DNA of 64,000 nucleotides from Mycobacterium asiaticum (GCF_001668675.1 NZ_LZKQ01000071.1:55582-119581), one strand, 5' to 3'; positions 1 through 9,859 are shown, counted from the first letter of the stretch. The notes: generated by a model not told the origin, from the sequence alone. Numbers and translations: made by a program.

Positions 1-656
1 TCGGCGATGTCCCGCTGATCGGGTTCGCCGGCGCCCCGTTCACCCTGGCCTCCTACCTGGTGGAGGGCGGTCCGAGCCGCCACCACGCCCGAACCAAGGC
101 GATGATGCTGGCCGAGCCGGCCACCTGGCACGCGTTGATGGCCAAGCTGGCCGACCTCACCATCGAGTTCCTGCGCGGGCAACTCGACGCCGGGGTGGAC
201 GCCATCCAGGTCTTCGACTCGTGGGCCGGGACGCTGTCGCTGGCCGATTACCGCAATTTTGTGCTGCCGCACAGCGCCCGCGTCTTCGCCGAACTGGCCG
301 AGTACGGCGTGCCGATGACACACTTCGGCGTCGGGACCGCCGAACTGCTGGGCGCCATGTCCGAGGCGGTGCAGCCGGGCCGGGCCCGCGTCGTCGGCGT
401 GGACTGGCGGACCTCCCTGACCGACGCTGCCGGCCGGGTGCAGCCCGGCACGGCGCTGCAGGGCAACCTCGATCCCGTGGTCGTGCTGGCCGGCTGGGAG
501 GTGGCCGAGCGCGCCGCGCGCGCTGTCGTCGACGACGGACGCCGCGCCGTGCAGGCCGGGGCGGCCGGGCACGTCTTCAACCTCGGGCACGGCGTGCTGC
601 CCGAAACCGACCCCGGCGTGCTGACCGACCTGGTGGCGCTGGTCCACTCGCTATGA
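1..656 (+). CDS. hemE: Uroporphyrinogen decarboxylase HemE (5' truncated by window edge)
   Basis: HemE decarboxylates uroporphyrinogen III to coproporphyrinogen III in cytosolic haem synthesis. Translation in frame from base 3 gives the family signature [17 protein letters not shown], followed by a complete C-terminal half ending in FNLGHGVLP. The start and N-terminal part lie outside the window. The stop TGA (654-656) overlaps the ATG of hemY (653), so the two genes look translationally coupled in a haem operon. The same order (hemE, hemY, chdC) is known in M. tuberculosis. Confidence 0.95.
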   Translation, partial: GDVPLIGFAGAPFTLASYLVEGGPSRHHARTKAMMLAEPATWHALMAKLADLTIEFLRGQLDAGVDAIQVFDSWAGTLSLADYRNFVLPHSARVFAELAEYGVPMTHFGVGTAELLGAMSEAVQPGRARVVGVDWRTSLTDAAGRVQPGTALQGNLDPVVVLAGWEVAERAARAVVDDGRRAVQAGAAGHVFNLGHGVLPETDPGVLTDLVALVHSL

Positions 657-2008
657 CCCGCTCGTACTGCATTGTCGGCGGCGGGATTTCGGGGCTGACG
701 GCCGCGTACCGGCTGCGGGCGGCGGTGGGTGAAGAGGCGACCATCACGCTGTTCGACCCCGCCGACCGGCTGGGTGGGATCTTGCGCACCGAATTGGTGG
801 GCGGCCAGCCGATGGATCTGGGCGCCGAGGCGTTCGTACAGCGGCGGCCCGAGGTGCCCGCGCTACTGGCCGAGCTGGGGCTCTCGGACCGACAGCGCAC
901 CACCACCGGGGTGCGGCCGCTGATCTACAGCCAGGGACGGCTGCACCCGTTCCCCACCGAAACGGTGGTCGGCATCCCGTCCTCGGCGTCGTCGGTGGCG
1001 GGCCTGGTGGACGAGGCCACCCTGGCCCGCATCGGCGCCGAGCCGGATCATCCGCTGACCTGGCAACCCGGAGCCGACCCGGCGACGGCCGAACTGGTGG
1101 CAGAACGCTTCGGCGACCAGGTGGTGACCCGATCGGTCGATCCGCTGCTCAGCGGCGTGTATGCCGGATCCGCGGCGACGATCGGTCTGCGGGCGGCCGC
1201 CCCGAGCGTGGCCGCCGCCCTGGACCGGGGCGCCGAGACCCTCACCGAGGCGGTGCGGCGAGGCATGCCGCCCGCCACCGGCGCACCGGTGTTCGGCGCC
1301 GTCGCCGGCGGCTACCAGGTGCTGATCGACGAACTGATCGCCCGCAGCGGGCTGCGGTGGGTGCGGGCCGGGGTGTCCAGGCTCGAGCCGGGCTGGGAAC
1401 TGCACGACGACCACGGAGACCGCTGGCCCGCCGACGCCGTCATCCTGGCCGTCCCGGCGCCGCGGCTGGTACGCCTGCTCGGCGACATCGCGCCGCGTTC
1501 GGTGGCGGCTGCGAGCCGGGTGAGCAGCGCCTCGTCCGCGGTGGCGGCGCTGGCCGTGCCGGCCGACACCGCGTTCCCGCAATGCTCGGGCGTGCTGGCC
1601 GCCAGCGGTGAACCGTTGCGCGCCAAGGCGATCACCCTGTCATCCCGCAAGTGGGGGATGCGCGGGGACGTCCAGCTGCTGCGCCTGTCGTTCGGGCGCT
1701 TCGGTGACGACGTCGCCGTGCGCGCCTCCGACGACGACCTGCTGGGCTGGGCGTTGAGCGACCTGGTCGACGTGTTCGGCCTGAGCGTCGAACTCCTCGA
1801 CGCGCGCGTGCAACGCTGGATCGACGCGATGCCGCAATACGGCCCGGGTCATGCGGGCCTGGTGGCCGAGATTCGGGCCGGGTTGCCGCCGACGCTGGCG
1901 GTGGCGGGCAGCTACCTGGACGGCATCGGGGTGCCCGCGTGCGTGGCGGCCGCCGGCAAGGCCGTCACCAGCGTCGTCGAGGCGGTGCACGGGCAAGTGG
2001 CACGATAG
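653..2008 (+). CDS. hemY: Coproporphyrinogen III oxidase / protoporphyrinogen oxidase family HemY
   Basis: A 451-residue FAD-dependent oxidase. In actinobacteria this enzyme acts in the coproporphyrin-dependent haem route, oxidising coproporphyrinogen III to coproporphyrin III. The N-terminus carries the dinucleotide-binding motif [14 protein letters not shown] (residues 8-21). The C-terminus has the typical substrate-oxidase ending around [13 protein letters not shown]. The ATG at 653 overlaps the hemE stop; a longer frame upstream is only shadow of hemE. chdC follows 5 bp downstream, the expected partner in the same pathway. Confidence 0.93.
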   Translation: MTRSYCIVGGGISGLTAAYRLRAAVGEEATITLFDPADRLGGILRTELVGGQPMDLGAEAFVQRRPEVPALLAELGLSDRQRTTTGVRPLIYSQGRLHPFPTETVVGIPSSASSVAGLVDEATLARIGAEPDHPLTWQPGADPATAELVAERFGDQVVTRSVDPLLSGVYAGSAATIGLRAAAPSVAAALDRGAETLTEAVRRGMPPATGAPVFGAVAGGYQVLIDELIARSGLRWVRAGVSRLEPGWELHDDHGDRWPADAVILAVPAPRLVRLLGDIAPRSVAAASRVSSASSAVAALAVPADTAFPQCSGVLAASGEPLRAKAITLSSRKWGMRGDVQLLRLSFGRFGDDVAVRASDDDLLGWALSDLVDVFGLSVELLDARVQRWIDAMPQYGPGHAGLVAEIRAGLPPTLAVAGSYLDGIGVPACVAAAGKAVTSVVEAVHGQVAR

Positions 2009-2013
2009 GTGCC

Positions 2014-2709
2014 ATGGCACGCCTCGACTTCGACGCCCTCAACGCAACGATCCGCTACCTGATGTTCTCGGTGTTCTCGGTGCGGCCCGGCGAGCTCGGT
2101 GACCAGCGTGCCGAGGTGATCGACGAGACCGCGACGTTCATCAAGCAGCAGGAAGAGCGCGGCGTGGTGGTGCGCGGCCTGTATGACGTCGCGGGGCTGC
2201 GCGCCGACGCCGACTTCATGATCTGGACCCACGCCGACAACATCGAAGCGCTGCAGGCCACCTACGCCGACTTCCGGCGCACCACCGCGTTGGGCCGGGC
2301 CAGTTCGCCGGTGTGGAGCAGTGTGGCGCTGCACCGGCCGGCTGAGTTCAACAAGAGCCACATCCCGGCGTTCCTGGCCGGTGAGGAGGCCGGCAATTAC
2401 ATCTGCGTCTACCCGTTCGTGCGTTCCTACGAGTGGTACCTGCTGCCCGACGAGGAACGCCGCCGAATGCTCGCCGAGCACGGCATGGCCGCCCGCGAGT
2501 ACAAGGACGTCCGCGCCAACACGGTCCCCGCTTTCGCGCTCGGTGACTACGAATGGATTCTGGCCTTCGAGGCCCCCGAGTTGCACCGCATCGTGGACCT
2601 GATGCGGGAACTGCGCGCCACCGATGCGAGGCGGCATACCCGGGAGGAGACGCCATTCTTCACCGGGCCGCGGGTGGCGGTCGAGCAGTTGGTGAATGCG
2701 CTGCCATGA
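2014..2709 (+). CDS. chdC: Coproheme decarboxylase ChdC (HemQ)
   Basis: A 231-residue member of the chlorite-dismutase-like family that decarboxylates coproheme III to haem b, the last step of the actinobacterial haem pathway. Visible family landmarks are the [13 protein letters not shown] segment with the catalytic tyrosine region, and EHGMAAREY, whose histidine fits the proximal haem ligand. The ATG at 2014 lies 5 bp after hemY. The stop overlaps the next ATG (ATGA, 2706-2709). Confidence 0.93.
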   Translation: MARLDFDALNATIRYLMFSVFSVRPGELGDQRAEVIDETATFIKQQEERGVVVRGLYDVAGLRADADFMIWTHADNIEALQATYADFRRTTALGRASSPVWSSVALHRPAEFNKSHIPAFLAGEEAGNYICVYPFVRSYEWYLLPDEERRRMLAEHGMAAREYKDVRANTVPAFALGDYEWILAFEAPELHRIVDLMRELRATDARRHTREETPFFTGPRVAVEQLVNALP

Positions 2710-3473
2710 CCCAAGCGACCACGCCCGGCCCCCGCGATCCCAGAGACCCCGCCCGCTTCGAAGACAACTATCTCGACCAGCGCCTGGCGCACGGTCTGCC
2801 CGCGGCCACCCCGTGGGACATCGGCGGTCCGCAGCCGGTGGTCCAGCAGCTCGTCGCGCTCGGCGCGGTCAAAGGCGAGGTGCTCGATCCCGGCACCGGC
2901 CCCGGCCATCATGCGATTTACTATGCCTCGCAAGGGTTTTCGGTTACCGGCATCGATGGTTCGGCCGCGGCGATCGAGCGGGCGCGGGAAAACGCGCGGC
3001 AGGCCGGGGTGACGGTGGACTTCCAGGTCGCCGACGCCACCAAGCTGGACGGGCTGGACGGCCGATTCGACACCGTGGTCGATTGCGCCTTCTATCACAC
3101 CTTCAGCACCGAACTGGACATGCAGAAGTCCTACGCGGAGGCGCTGCACCGGGCCACGAAACCCGGCGCTCGGCTGTACATGTACGAGTTCGGTCAGCAC
3201 GATGTCAACGGCTTCCGGATGGTGCGGGCGTTGTCCGAGGAGGACTTTCGCGACGTACTACCCGGCGCAGGCTGGGAGATCACCTACCTGGGCCCCACCA
3301 CCTACCAGGTCAATCTGAACGCCCAGACCATCGAGGAGATGGCCGCCCGCAATCCTGACCTGGCCGAGCCGGTGCAGGTGGTGCTGGACCGGTTCCGGGC
3401 CATGGAGCCGTGGCTGGTGGACGGGCGGGTGCACGCCCCGTTCTGGGAAGTGCACGCGCGCCGCGTGGATTAG
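2706..3473 (+). CDS. Class I SAM-dependent methyltransferase
   Basis: A 255-residue methyltransferase. The SAM-binding motif I is [12 protein letters not shown] (about residues 62-73) and is followed by the acidic GIDGS loop. It is co-transcribed with the haem genes through an ATGA overlap, and the same placement is conserved in M. tuberculosis (Rv2675c). The substrate is unknown; the operon position does not prove a haem role. Its 3' end overlaps the converging msrB by four bases. Confidence 0.85.
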   Translation: MTQATTPGPRDPRDPARFEDNYLDQRLAHGLPAATPWDIGGPQPVVQQLVALGAVKGEVLDPGTGPGHHAIYYASQGFSVTGIDGSAAAIERARENARQAGVTVDFQVADATKLDGLDGRFDTVVDCAFYHTFSTELDMQKSYAEALHRATKPGARLYMYEFGQHDVNGFRMVRALSEEDFRDVLPGAGWEITYLGPTTYQVNLNAQTIEEMAARNPDLAEPVQVVLDRFRAMEPWLVDGRVHAPFWEVHARRVD

Positions 3474-3889
3474 GCCTGGTCCGGTACCAGCTGCAGCGAG
3501 ATCGAGTTGATGCAGTAGCGCTGGTCGGTGGGGGTCGGGTAACCCTCGCCGGCGAAGACGTGGCCCAGATGACTGTGGCAGTTGGCGCACAGCACCTCGG
3601 TGCGGACCGTGCCGAACGAATGGTCGGGACGCAAGATCACCGCGTCGGAGTTCGACGGGTCGTAGAACGACGGCCAGCCGCAGTGTGACTCGAATTTCTC
3701 GGTGCTGCGGAACAATTCGGCTCCGCAGGCCCGGCACTGGTAGACGCCCTGCGTCTTGGTGTTGGTGTACCTGCCGGTGAACGGCGGCTCGGTGCCCGCG
3801 CGCCGCAGCACGTCGAATTCCTGCGGGTTGAGCCGCTTGCGCCACTCGTCGTCGGACAGCTGCAATTTGGGACGCGCGATGTCGGTCAC
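3470..3889 (-). CDS. msrB: Peptide-methionine (R)-S-oxide reductase MsrB
   Basis: A 139-residue cytosolic repair enzyme that reduces methionine-R-sulfoxide in proteins. Two zinc-binding CxxC pairs are visible (CRACG and CANC). The motif GWPSFYDP and the C-terminal RYCINS with the catalytic cysteine fit MsrB. The GTG start (3889) overlaps the aftC stop as GTGA, so msrB is coupled downstream of aftC. Confidence 0.95.
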   Translation of the reverse strand: MTDIARPKLQLSDDEWRKRLNPQEFDVLRRAGTEPPFTGRYTNTKTQGVYQCRACGAELFRSTEKFESHCGWPSFYDPSNSDAVILRPDHSFGTVRTEVLCANCHSHLGHVFAGEGYPTPTDQRYCINSISLQLVPDQA

Positions 3890-5217
3890 GTTGCGCCGCT
3901 CCTTCCCAGGTCTGGTGACGGCACGGATGCTTCTTCCAAGCTAGCGCGATCCTTCTCGTGGGTGAGCCACGCCGGATCAATCCCGCCGTTCAGCCGGTTC
4001 TCCGCCTTGGCATCGGAGTAGCGGAAGTACAGCACGGTAAACGTCACGATCAGCAAAAGGGACCAACCGTAAGTGATCTTCAGGTATTCCAGGGCCCGCC
4101 CCCAGCGCATCCAGTTGAAGAGCAGCCAGCGGTCCAGCGTCATGAAGCCGTAAATTCCCAGCCAGGCCGGCCAATTGCGGATCACCGAATTCGGCAGCAC
4201 GACGGTCATCAGGAACGGGAACAACATCATCGAGTAGTAGCCCTGCGCCAGCGACAGCACCAGCCACGACCACAGCAACAACACCCCCGAGGACGTGGTG
4301 AACCAGAACCGCGGGTCGCGGATGCGGTAGTAGCGGTACAGCAGCCACAGTGCGCCGATGGCGATCACGGTGAACAGCAGCCGCAGGCCCACGATCAGCC
4401 AGGTGGGCAGGCCGAAGTACACGCCGTTGCCCTGGATGGAGCTGTTGAAGTAGTCGCGGGTGCCCAGGATGTAGGGCAGCGTGCGGGTGAAGAAGTCCAT
4501 CGGGTCCGGTACCAGTGGCAGCGCCGCCGCGTTGATGACCAGCGGAACCACCAGCGCCGTGGCCAGCGCCCGCCACTGCCGGTTGAGCAGCGGCAGCAGC
4601 AATAGCGGACCGAGCAGCGGTTTGAGTACCAGCGTGAGGCCAATGGCCAGTCCGGCCCACCACTCGCGGCTGGCCCTGCCGTCCAGCAGCCACCTCAGGA
4701 ACAGCACCTCCAGCAGCAGGATGCAGCCGTTGATGTTGGTGAAGACCAGCGTGTTTGTCACCGTCTCGGTGCAGAACATCGCCAGGATCAGCGCGGGGGC
4801 GGCCACCGAGGACAGGGTGAAGTTGAACATCCGCAGCAGCAGGTATGCGGCGACCAGGATGGCGATGGTGTTGATGGAAATGAACAGGTAGCGCGACGGC
4901 GCGAACGGCAGATAGCCGAACGGCGCCATCAGCAGCGTGCCGCCCGGCGGGTAGAGGTAGTGCGGGTCCACGTAGTCGAAATGCTCGTTGTAGATGTCCC
5001 AGCCGTGCCGGAAATTGAGCACCGCGCGGTACACCGGCTTGAAGTCGTCGGTGATGTTGCCGTTGGTGGTCAGCACAATGCTGCGGTGCAATACCGACAT
5101 GATCGCCGCGGGCCAGAGCACCGCCCGCAGGACGGATGCGGTGCTGTGCGGGCCGGGACGGAATGCGGCCTGCACGGATTCGCGCAGGCCGGTTCTGGTC
5201 GAGTCAGCTGCCGTCAC
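3886..5217 (-). CDS. aftC: Alpha-(1->3)-arabinofuranosyltransferase AftC
   Basis: A 443-residue polytopic GT-C glycosyltransferase that adds alpha-1,3 branches to the arabinan of arabinogalactan and lipoarabinomannan, using decaprenyl-phospho-arabinose. The protein is mostly hydrophobic, with many transmembrane helices. An early extracytoplasmic loop has FRHGWDIYNEHFDYVDPHYL followed by YPPGG. The GTG start (5217) gives the family length (433 in M. tuberculosis); the frame extends further but with no homologous content. The stop overlaps msrB. Confidence 0.92.
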   Translation of the reverse strand: MTAADSTRTGLRESVQAAFRPGPHSTASVLRAVLWPAAIMSVLHRSIVLTTNGNITDDFKPVYRAVLNFRHGWDIYNEHFDYVDPHYLYPPGGTLLMAPFGYLPFAPSRYLFISINTIAILVAAYLLLRMFNFTLSSVAAPALILAMFCTETVTNTLVFTNINGCILLLEVLFLRWLLDGRASREWWAGLAIGLTLVLKPLLGPLLLLPLLNRQWRALATALVVPLVINAAALPLVPDPMDFFTRTLPYILGTRDYFNSSIQGNGVYFGLPTWLIVGLRLLFTVIAIGALWLLYRYYRIRDPRFWFTTSSGVLLLWSWLVLSLAQGYYSMMLFPFLMTVVLPNSVIRNWPAWLGIYGFMTLDRWLLFNWMRWGRALEYLKITYGWSLLLIVTFTVLYFRYSDAKAENRLNGGIDPAWLTHEKDRASLEEASVPSPDLGRSGAT

Positions 5218-5261
5218 CAGCGCACCGTACACCGCAAACCGGTCGGGCCCTCGGCCAGGGA

Positions 5262-6821
5262 TCAGGCGGGGCAGTACGTGTCGGTGCCCGGCAACTTGCC
5301 GCTGTCCAGGTAACCGACCAGCGGCGGAACGGCACACGCCGAGTAGATGCTGGCGCCGTGCCCGATGCCCTGCCACATCACCCGCTTGCTGGCGGCGTTG
5401 GCGTTGATCACCGTGGCGGCCGTTGCGGCGACGCCTTCGTTGCCGACGATCGGGTCGTTCTGCACGCCCATCAGCAGCACGTCGACCTTGAGTTCCTTGG
5501 GCGCCTGCGGCGTTGAACCGGTGGGCCAGTGCACGCACTTGACCAGGTTCAGCGCGGCGACGGTGCCGAACTGGGGGTAGAGCTTGGCCCAGGCGACCAC
5601 CAGCTCGCGGACCCGGTCGGGGGTGGGCCGGTTCACCGCGTCGCTGCAGGTGTTGACGAACTGTCCGTCGCTGTCTTGGGTGGCTTGCGCCCGGTTGATC
5701 AGGTTGTTCAGCTGGTTCATGTCACCGGAGCGGGCTGCGGCCAGCGCATTGGCCAGGCTGGTGGTGTTGCTGACGCGGTCACCGACGGGGAAGCCCAGGG
5801 CGGTGGTGATGGCCCCGACGACCGAGGCCACCGAAGCCTGGCCCAGGCCCTGACCGCTGCGGGCGGTGTTCAGCAGGTCGCTGACCGCGCCCTTCGGGTC
5901 GGGGCCGAGCGCACACGACACGGCGATGCACTGCGCCGCGAAGGCGTCGAGCGCGGCCTGCTGGCCCTTGACCTGCTGTTCCGCGACGGCCTCGGCGCTG
6001 GCTCCCAGGGCGACCGGCGAGTCCAGGATCAGCCTGGCCACCTTGTCCGGACGCGACCCGGCGTAGGTCAACGCCACCTGGGCGCCGTTTCCGACCCCGA
6101 CCAGGGCGATGGCCGGCACGTCCCAGATGTTGCGCAGCCGCTCGATGTCGTTGGCGGCGTGGGTGTTGTCGTAGGCGGAATCGCCGGGCGCGATGGTGTC
6201 GGTGCAGTTGGTGGTGGCGGTGTTGGAGACCTCGGAGAGGTTGGCCACCGGGTCGTCACCGGTCTGGAATTGCGCCTGGTCGCGCATCTCTTCCCGGTCC
6301 AGCCGGTCGCGGCAGTCGATCGGGCTGGACATGCCGATGCCGCGCCGGTCGATCGACACGATCGGATGCGCGTCGAGCACGTCGGCGCCCGCGCGCGACA
6401 ACCAAACGGGCAGCTGGGTCGAGGACGCGATGTCGGACCCGGTGGTGAAGACCAGCGGCCCGGCGTCCTTGGGAGTCTTGGCGGAGCGGGCCCGCACGAC
6501 GCCCACGCTCACCGAGCCCGAACCGCCGTTGACCGGATCGAGGTCGGCGTCGAAGGTGGCGCATTCCAGCTTGACACCGGGTGCGCCCGGAACGCCGGCG
6601 TCGGAATTGACCTTGGCGGTGCAGTCGCGCCAGGAGAGGTCGTTCTTGGGCGCCGCGATCGGCGGCGGACCGGAGGGCGGCGGTTTCGGCGTGGACACGC
6701 CCTGCGGCCGGGCTCCGGAGTTGGTGGCGAACCGCGGGTCGGCGCCGAAGACCGGGACACATCCGGCCACCACAATGCTGACCGCCATCACGATCGTGGC
6801 GGACGTGATGCGCCGATTCAT
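5262..6821 (-). CDS. Secreted/lipoprotein alpha/beta hydrolase, tripeptidyl-aminopeptidase-like (nucleophile replaced)
   Basis: A 519-residue exported protein (Rv2672-like). The N-terminus has a signal peptide ending in a lipobox, VAGC (Cys21), and a Pro-rich linker near residues 42-58. The alpha/beta-hydrolase core includes HPIVSIDRRGIGMSSP, a nucleophile-elbow region, GVQNDPIVGNEG as the acid loop, and a C-terminal GIGHGASIYS with the histidine. The elbow reads GVGNGAQ, with Asn245 where a TAP-family peptidase should have serine. Catalysis is therefore doubtful, and it may be a non-peptidase homologue. The ATG at 6821 is preferred over a longer frame because the signal peptide begins there. 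Confidence 0.85.
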   Translation of the reverse strand: MNRRITSATIVMAVSIVVAGCVPVFGADPRFATNSGARPQGVSTPKPPPSGPPPIAAPKNDLSWRDCTAKVNSDAGVPGAPGVKLECATFDADLDPVNGGSGSVSVGVVRARSAKTPKDAGPLVFTTGSDIASSTQLPVWLSRAGADVLDAHPIVSIDRRGIGMSSPIDCRDRLDREEMRDQAQFQTGDDPVANLSEVSNTATTNCTDTIAPGDSAYDNTHAANDIERLRNIWDVPAIALVGVGNGAQVALTYAGSRPDKVARLILDSPVALGASAEAVAEQQVKGQQAALDAFAAQCIAVSCALGPDPKGAVSDLLNTARSGQGLGQASVASVVGAITTALGFPVGDRVSNTTSLANALAAARSGDMNQLNNLINRAQATQDSDGQFVNTCSDAVNRPTPDRVRELVVAWAKLYPQFGTVAALNLVKCVHWPTGSTPQAPKELKVDVLLMGVQNDPIVGNEGVAATAATVINANAASKRVMWQGIGHGASIYSACAVPPLVGYLDSGKLPGTDTYCPA

Positions 6822-6856
6822 GCCGACCACAGTAGCGGGACCGCCCGACTGGTCCC

Positions 6857-7657
6857 TTACGTAGCGCGTGTATACCGCGTGTAGAGGTAGCCGGCTTCGT
6901 CGGTGATCACGTGGCCGCAACGCATCCGGGTCTGCAGCTGGGCGGTTCCCGAGGCGATGCGGTGCGCCGATCCGCCGACAAGTAGCGGCGCGATCGTCAG
7001 GCACAGCTCGTCGAGCAGGTCGGCCTCGATGAAGGCGCCGAGCAGTGTCGGCCCGCCTTCGGTCAGCACCCGGCGCAGCCCGCGCGTCTGCAGCTTGGTC
7101 ACGACCGCGGACACGTCGACTTCGTGGGGATCATTGCCCGAGCAGTCGATCACCTCGGCTGTGACCCCGTCCAGTTCGCGGCGCGCCGCCTCGGCGGCCG
7201 CAGCGCAGGTGAGCACCAGTGGCGGCACCTCGGTGCGGGTGAACACGGCCAGATCCCGGTCGAGGTGACCACTCCTGGTGACGACCGCCAGGGGCGGGAC
7301 TTCGCTCTGGTCTCGCGAGCGCCGGTCTTCGCGTTGCGCACTGCTCAACTGCACGCCCGAGTAACCCTCCGAGCGCACCGTTCCGGCGCCGACGACGATC
7401 ACGTCGGCGAGCTCCCGCAACACCACGAAGACGGTCCGGTCACCGGGTCCGGCCAGCGCGCCGCTGAGCCCCTTGACCGTGGAGCCGCCGTCCAGGCTGG
7501 CGATGAAGTTGGCCCGCACCCAGCTGCCGGCCAGTTCGGCCGGATACCCGTAGAACTGGTGCAACTCTTGATGGCCAAGCACGCGTTCGGAACCCAACAG
7601 CTGCAACGAGGTCTCGGCGTGGTGGCCGGCCGCCATGTCGGCCTCGAAGTCGGGCAT
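6857..7657 (-). CDS. ribD: RibD C-terminal domain reductase (Rv2671-like)
   Basis: A 266-residue protein with only the reductase half of bifunctional RibD (family RibD_C, DHFR fold). It has no deaminase domain. Landmarks are WVRANFIASLDGG near the N-terminus, ELADVIVVGAGTVRSEGY and LTEGGPTLLG. The M. tuberculosis homologue is known for dihydrofolate-reductase-like activity and links to antifolate resistance. The ATG at 7657 is chosen because homology starts there. It is divergent from zapE, with 33 bp between starts. Confidence 0.88.
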   Translation of the reverse strand: MPDFEADMAAGHHAETSLQLLGSERVLGHQELHQFYGYPAELAGSWVRANFIASLDGGSTVKGLSGALAGPGDRTVFVVLRELADVIVVGAGTVRSEGYSGVQLSSAQREDRRSRDQSEVPPLAVVTRSGHLDRDLAVFTRTEVPPLVLTCAAAAEAARRELDGVTAEVIDCSGNDPHEVDVSAVVTKLQTRGLRRVLTEGGPTLLGAFIEADLLDELCLTIAPLLVGGSAHRIASGTAQLQTRMRCGHVITDEAGYLYTRYTRAT

Positions 7658-7690
7658 CGCTCGATTGCAGCACGTCGCTACAGTGCCAGC

Positions 7691-8758
7691 ATGCACGGGT
7701 CTACCTCTTCGGGCGGATCTGCGGCAGTTTCCCGGCTGGTGGATCGGCGCCCGGCGGTGTCACCCGAGCGGCTGATCGCCCAATTGCATCCACCGCCGAC
7801 GTTTGCCGACGTGAGCTTTGCGACCTACCGGCCCGACCCGGCAGAGCCGTCCCAGGCCGCGGCGGTCGCTTCCTGTCAGGAGTTCATCCGCCAGGCGGTG
7901 ACGCGCCGGGCCGGCCGGAAGAAGATGTTCGGCCGGCGGGAGGTGCTGCCCGGCGTCGGCCTGTACCTGGACGGTGGTTTCGGGGTGGGCAAGACGCACC
8001 TGCTGGCCTCCGCGTACTACCAGTTGCCCGGCGCCGGGCCGGGGGTGACCGAGAATCCGAAGGCGTTCGCGACGTTCGGTGAGCTGACGCAGCTGGCCGG
8101 TGTGTTCGGGTTCGCCGAGTGCATCGAGTTGCTCGCCGGCTACACCGCGGTGTGCATCGACGAATTCGAGCTGGACGACCCTGGGAACACCACGCTGATC
8201 TCCCGCCTGTTGTCCTCGCTCGTCGAGCGCGGTGTGTCGGTGGCGGCCACGTCGAACACGCTGCCCGAGCAGCTCGGCGAGGGCCGGTTCGCCGCGCAAG
8301 ACTTTCTGCGCGAAATCAACACGCTTGCAGCGATTTTCACCACGGTCCGGATCGAGGGACCCGACTACCGGCACCGCGACCTGCCGCCGGCGCCACCGCC
8401 GCCGTCCGATGACGAGGTCGTCGCCCGAGCCGCCGCGGTGCCCGGCGCGACCCTGGACGACTTCGATGCGCTGTGCGCGCATTTGGCCAGCATGCATCCG
8501 TCGCGCTACCTGATGCTGATCGAGGGCGTTACCGCCGTTTTCCTGACCGGCGTGCACCGCATCGAGGACCAGAGCGTCGCCCTGCGGCTGGTCGCGCTGA
8601 CCGACCGGCTCTACGACGCCGGCATCCCGGTGGTGGCCTCGGGCACCAAGCTGGACACCATCTTCAGCGAGGAGATGCTGGCCGGCGGTTACCGGAAGAA
8701 GTACCTGCGCGCCACCTCGCGACTGCTCGCGCTGACTACCCGGCCGCCCGGGTCATGA
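7691..8758 (+). CDS. zapE: Cell division / AFG1-family ATPase ZapE
   Basis: A 355-residue AFG1/ZapE P-loop ATPase. Walker A is GGFGVGKTHLL (about residues 95-105) and Walker B is CIDEFELDDPGNT. The downstream sensor region reads SVAATSNTLP. The E. coli member acts at the division ring, and mitochondrial members act in protein quality control; the mycobacterial role is unproven. The ATG at 7691 removes a long shadow extension over ribD. Its 3' end overlaps the converging GNAT gene by 23 bp. Confidence 0.9.
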   Translation: MHGSTSSGGSAAVSRLVDRRPAVSPERLIAQLHPPPTFADVSFATYRPDPAEPSQAAAVASCQEFIRQAVTRRAGRKKMFGRREVLPGVGLYLDGGFGVGKTHLLASAYYQLPGAGPGVTENPKAFATFGELTQLAGVFGFAECIELLAGYTAVCIDEFELDDPGNTTLISRLLSSLVERGVSVAATSNTLPEQLGEGRFAAQDFLREINTLAAIFTTVRIEGPDYRHRDLPPAPPPPSDDEVVARAAAVPGATLDDFDALCAHLASMHPSRYLMLIEGVTAVFLTGVHRIEDQSVALRLVALTDRLYDAGIPVVASGTKLDTIFSEEMLAGGYRKKYLRATSRLLALTTRPPGS

Positions 8759-9236
8759 CGTAGTCGTGCTCGACGTGCTCGCCCAGCCGAAACGTCCTGG
8801 TGCCGCTGACGGTGAAGCCGCTCTTGGCGTAGAAGCGTTGCGCCCGGACATTGTGCCGGTTGACCCCCAGCCACACCTGCGAGGCGCCCCAGGCGGCGGC
8901 CACACCGAGCGCGGCATCCATCAGTTTCCTGGCCACGCCGTGACCGTGAAAGTCGGCCGCGACGTACAGCTTTGACAACTCGACGCTGACGCCGGTCTGG
9001 TCGGTTTCGCGAATGAGCATGGCGTAACCGACGATTCGGCCTTGTCGGTCGGCTTTGAGAATTCGCCGGTGTGGATCATTCACGTACTCGGCGAAGCGAG
9101 CCGTGGACAGGTTGGCCTCGACGAATGCGGCGATGTCCGCGGCGGGCGCGTAGGGCGGGCATGCCAGCGGAAAGGTCTGCGAGGCAACGGCACTGAGTCC
9201 GGCGGCGTCGGCCGCGCTCGCTTCTTCTATGCGCAG
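8736..9236 (-). CDS. GNAT-family N-acetyltransferase with apparently non-canonical start
   Basis: GNAT acetyltransferase resembling Rv2669. The acetyl-CoA loop is FHGHGVARKLM and the C-terminal strand reads RFYAKSGFTVSGT. The first ATG/GTG/TTG in frame is GTG at 9083, which would drop about 51 N-terminal residues. Conserved sequence including TFPLACPP clearly continues upstream in the same frame. The best extended start is CTG at 9236 (167 codons). An in-frame TGA at 9257-9255, which is the stop of the upstream exported gene, bounds it. Coding identity is firm; the start is uncertain. Confidence 0.75.
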   Translation of the reverse strand: MRIEEASAADAAGLSAVASQTFPLACPPYAPAADIAAFVEANLSTARFAEYVNDPHRRILKADRQGRIVGYAMLIRETDQTGVSVELSKLYVAADFHGHGVARKLMDAALGVAAAWGASQVWLGVNRHNVRAQRFYAKSGFTVSGTRTFRLGEHVEHDYVMTRAAG

Positions 9237-9254
9237 CTCAAAGATTCCCGTTGA

Positions 9255-9779
9255 TCAAAGATTCCATTGCGCGAGGTGTTCGCCCGACTTCTTGTCCAGC
9301 AGGACGACCACGGTCACCGGATCGCGGTAGGCGTCCCAGTACACCCCGCCGCGCACGACCGATCCCTGTGGCGCGTTGGTCAGCGCGTTGTCGAGCCAAT
9401 CGGGTGCGTCGCACGGGCGCGGCTTGTAGGCGTCCGCGAACGGCGTGACGCCGTCGAAGGCGAAGTTGGTAGCCAGGATGAACGAGTTCGGCACCCGCAC
9501 GGCGCGAACCACGACGTCGGCGCGCGCCACCGAGCTGTCCGGAAAACTCTTCACCGGAACGCCGCTGCGGGTGTAGCCGAATCCCGGTGGCGGGTCGACG
9601 GGTACGACGCTGGTCACGGTGACGTCGGCGACGTACGTGCCGGTGTCGACCCGCAACGTGTCACCGAGGTGTCCGATCGGTGCGTCGCCGGCGCGGGCGC
9701 GCGGGATCGCGGCGTCGACCGACAGCATGCCCGCCGCGCTGACGAGGAACGCGCAAAGGACGATCAGCCAGCGGTGCAT
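9255..9779 (-). CDS. Exported conserved protein (Rv2668-like)
   Basis: A 174-residue secreted protein. The signal peptide MHRWLIVLCAFLVSAAGMLS ends near ARA. An AGGAGG ribosome-binding site lies 5 bp before the ATG at 9779. The mature part has beta-rich character with VADVTVTSVVPVDPP and a C-terminal region GGVYWDAYRDPVTVVVLLD, reminiscent of DUF4352-type exported proteins. The function is unknown. It is in the same reading frame as the downstream GNAT gene, separated by its TGA. Confidence 0.85.
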   Translation of the reverse strand: MHRWLIVLCAFLVSAAGMLSVDAAIPRARAGDAPIGHLGDTLRVDTGTYVADVTVTSVVPVDPPPGFGYTRSGVPVKSFPDSSVARADVVVRAVRVPNSFILATNFAFDGVTPFADAYKPRPCDAPDWLDNALTNAPQGSVVRGGVYWDAYRDPVTVVVLLDKKSGEHLAQWNL

Positions 9780-9859
9780 CTTTGCCTCCTGGGCTGCCGG
9801 TGCTGCGGACCTTCGCATGATTACACACCCGGCGAAGCCAAGGGGAGGGGTTGGCCGTC

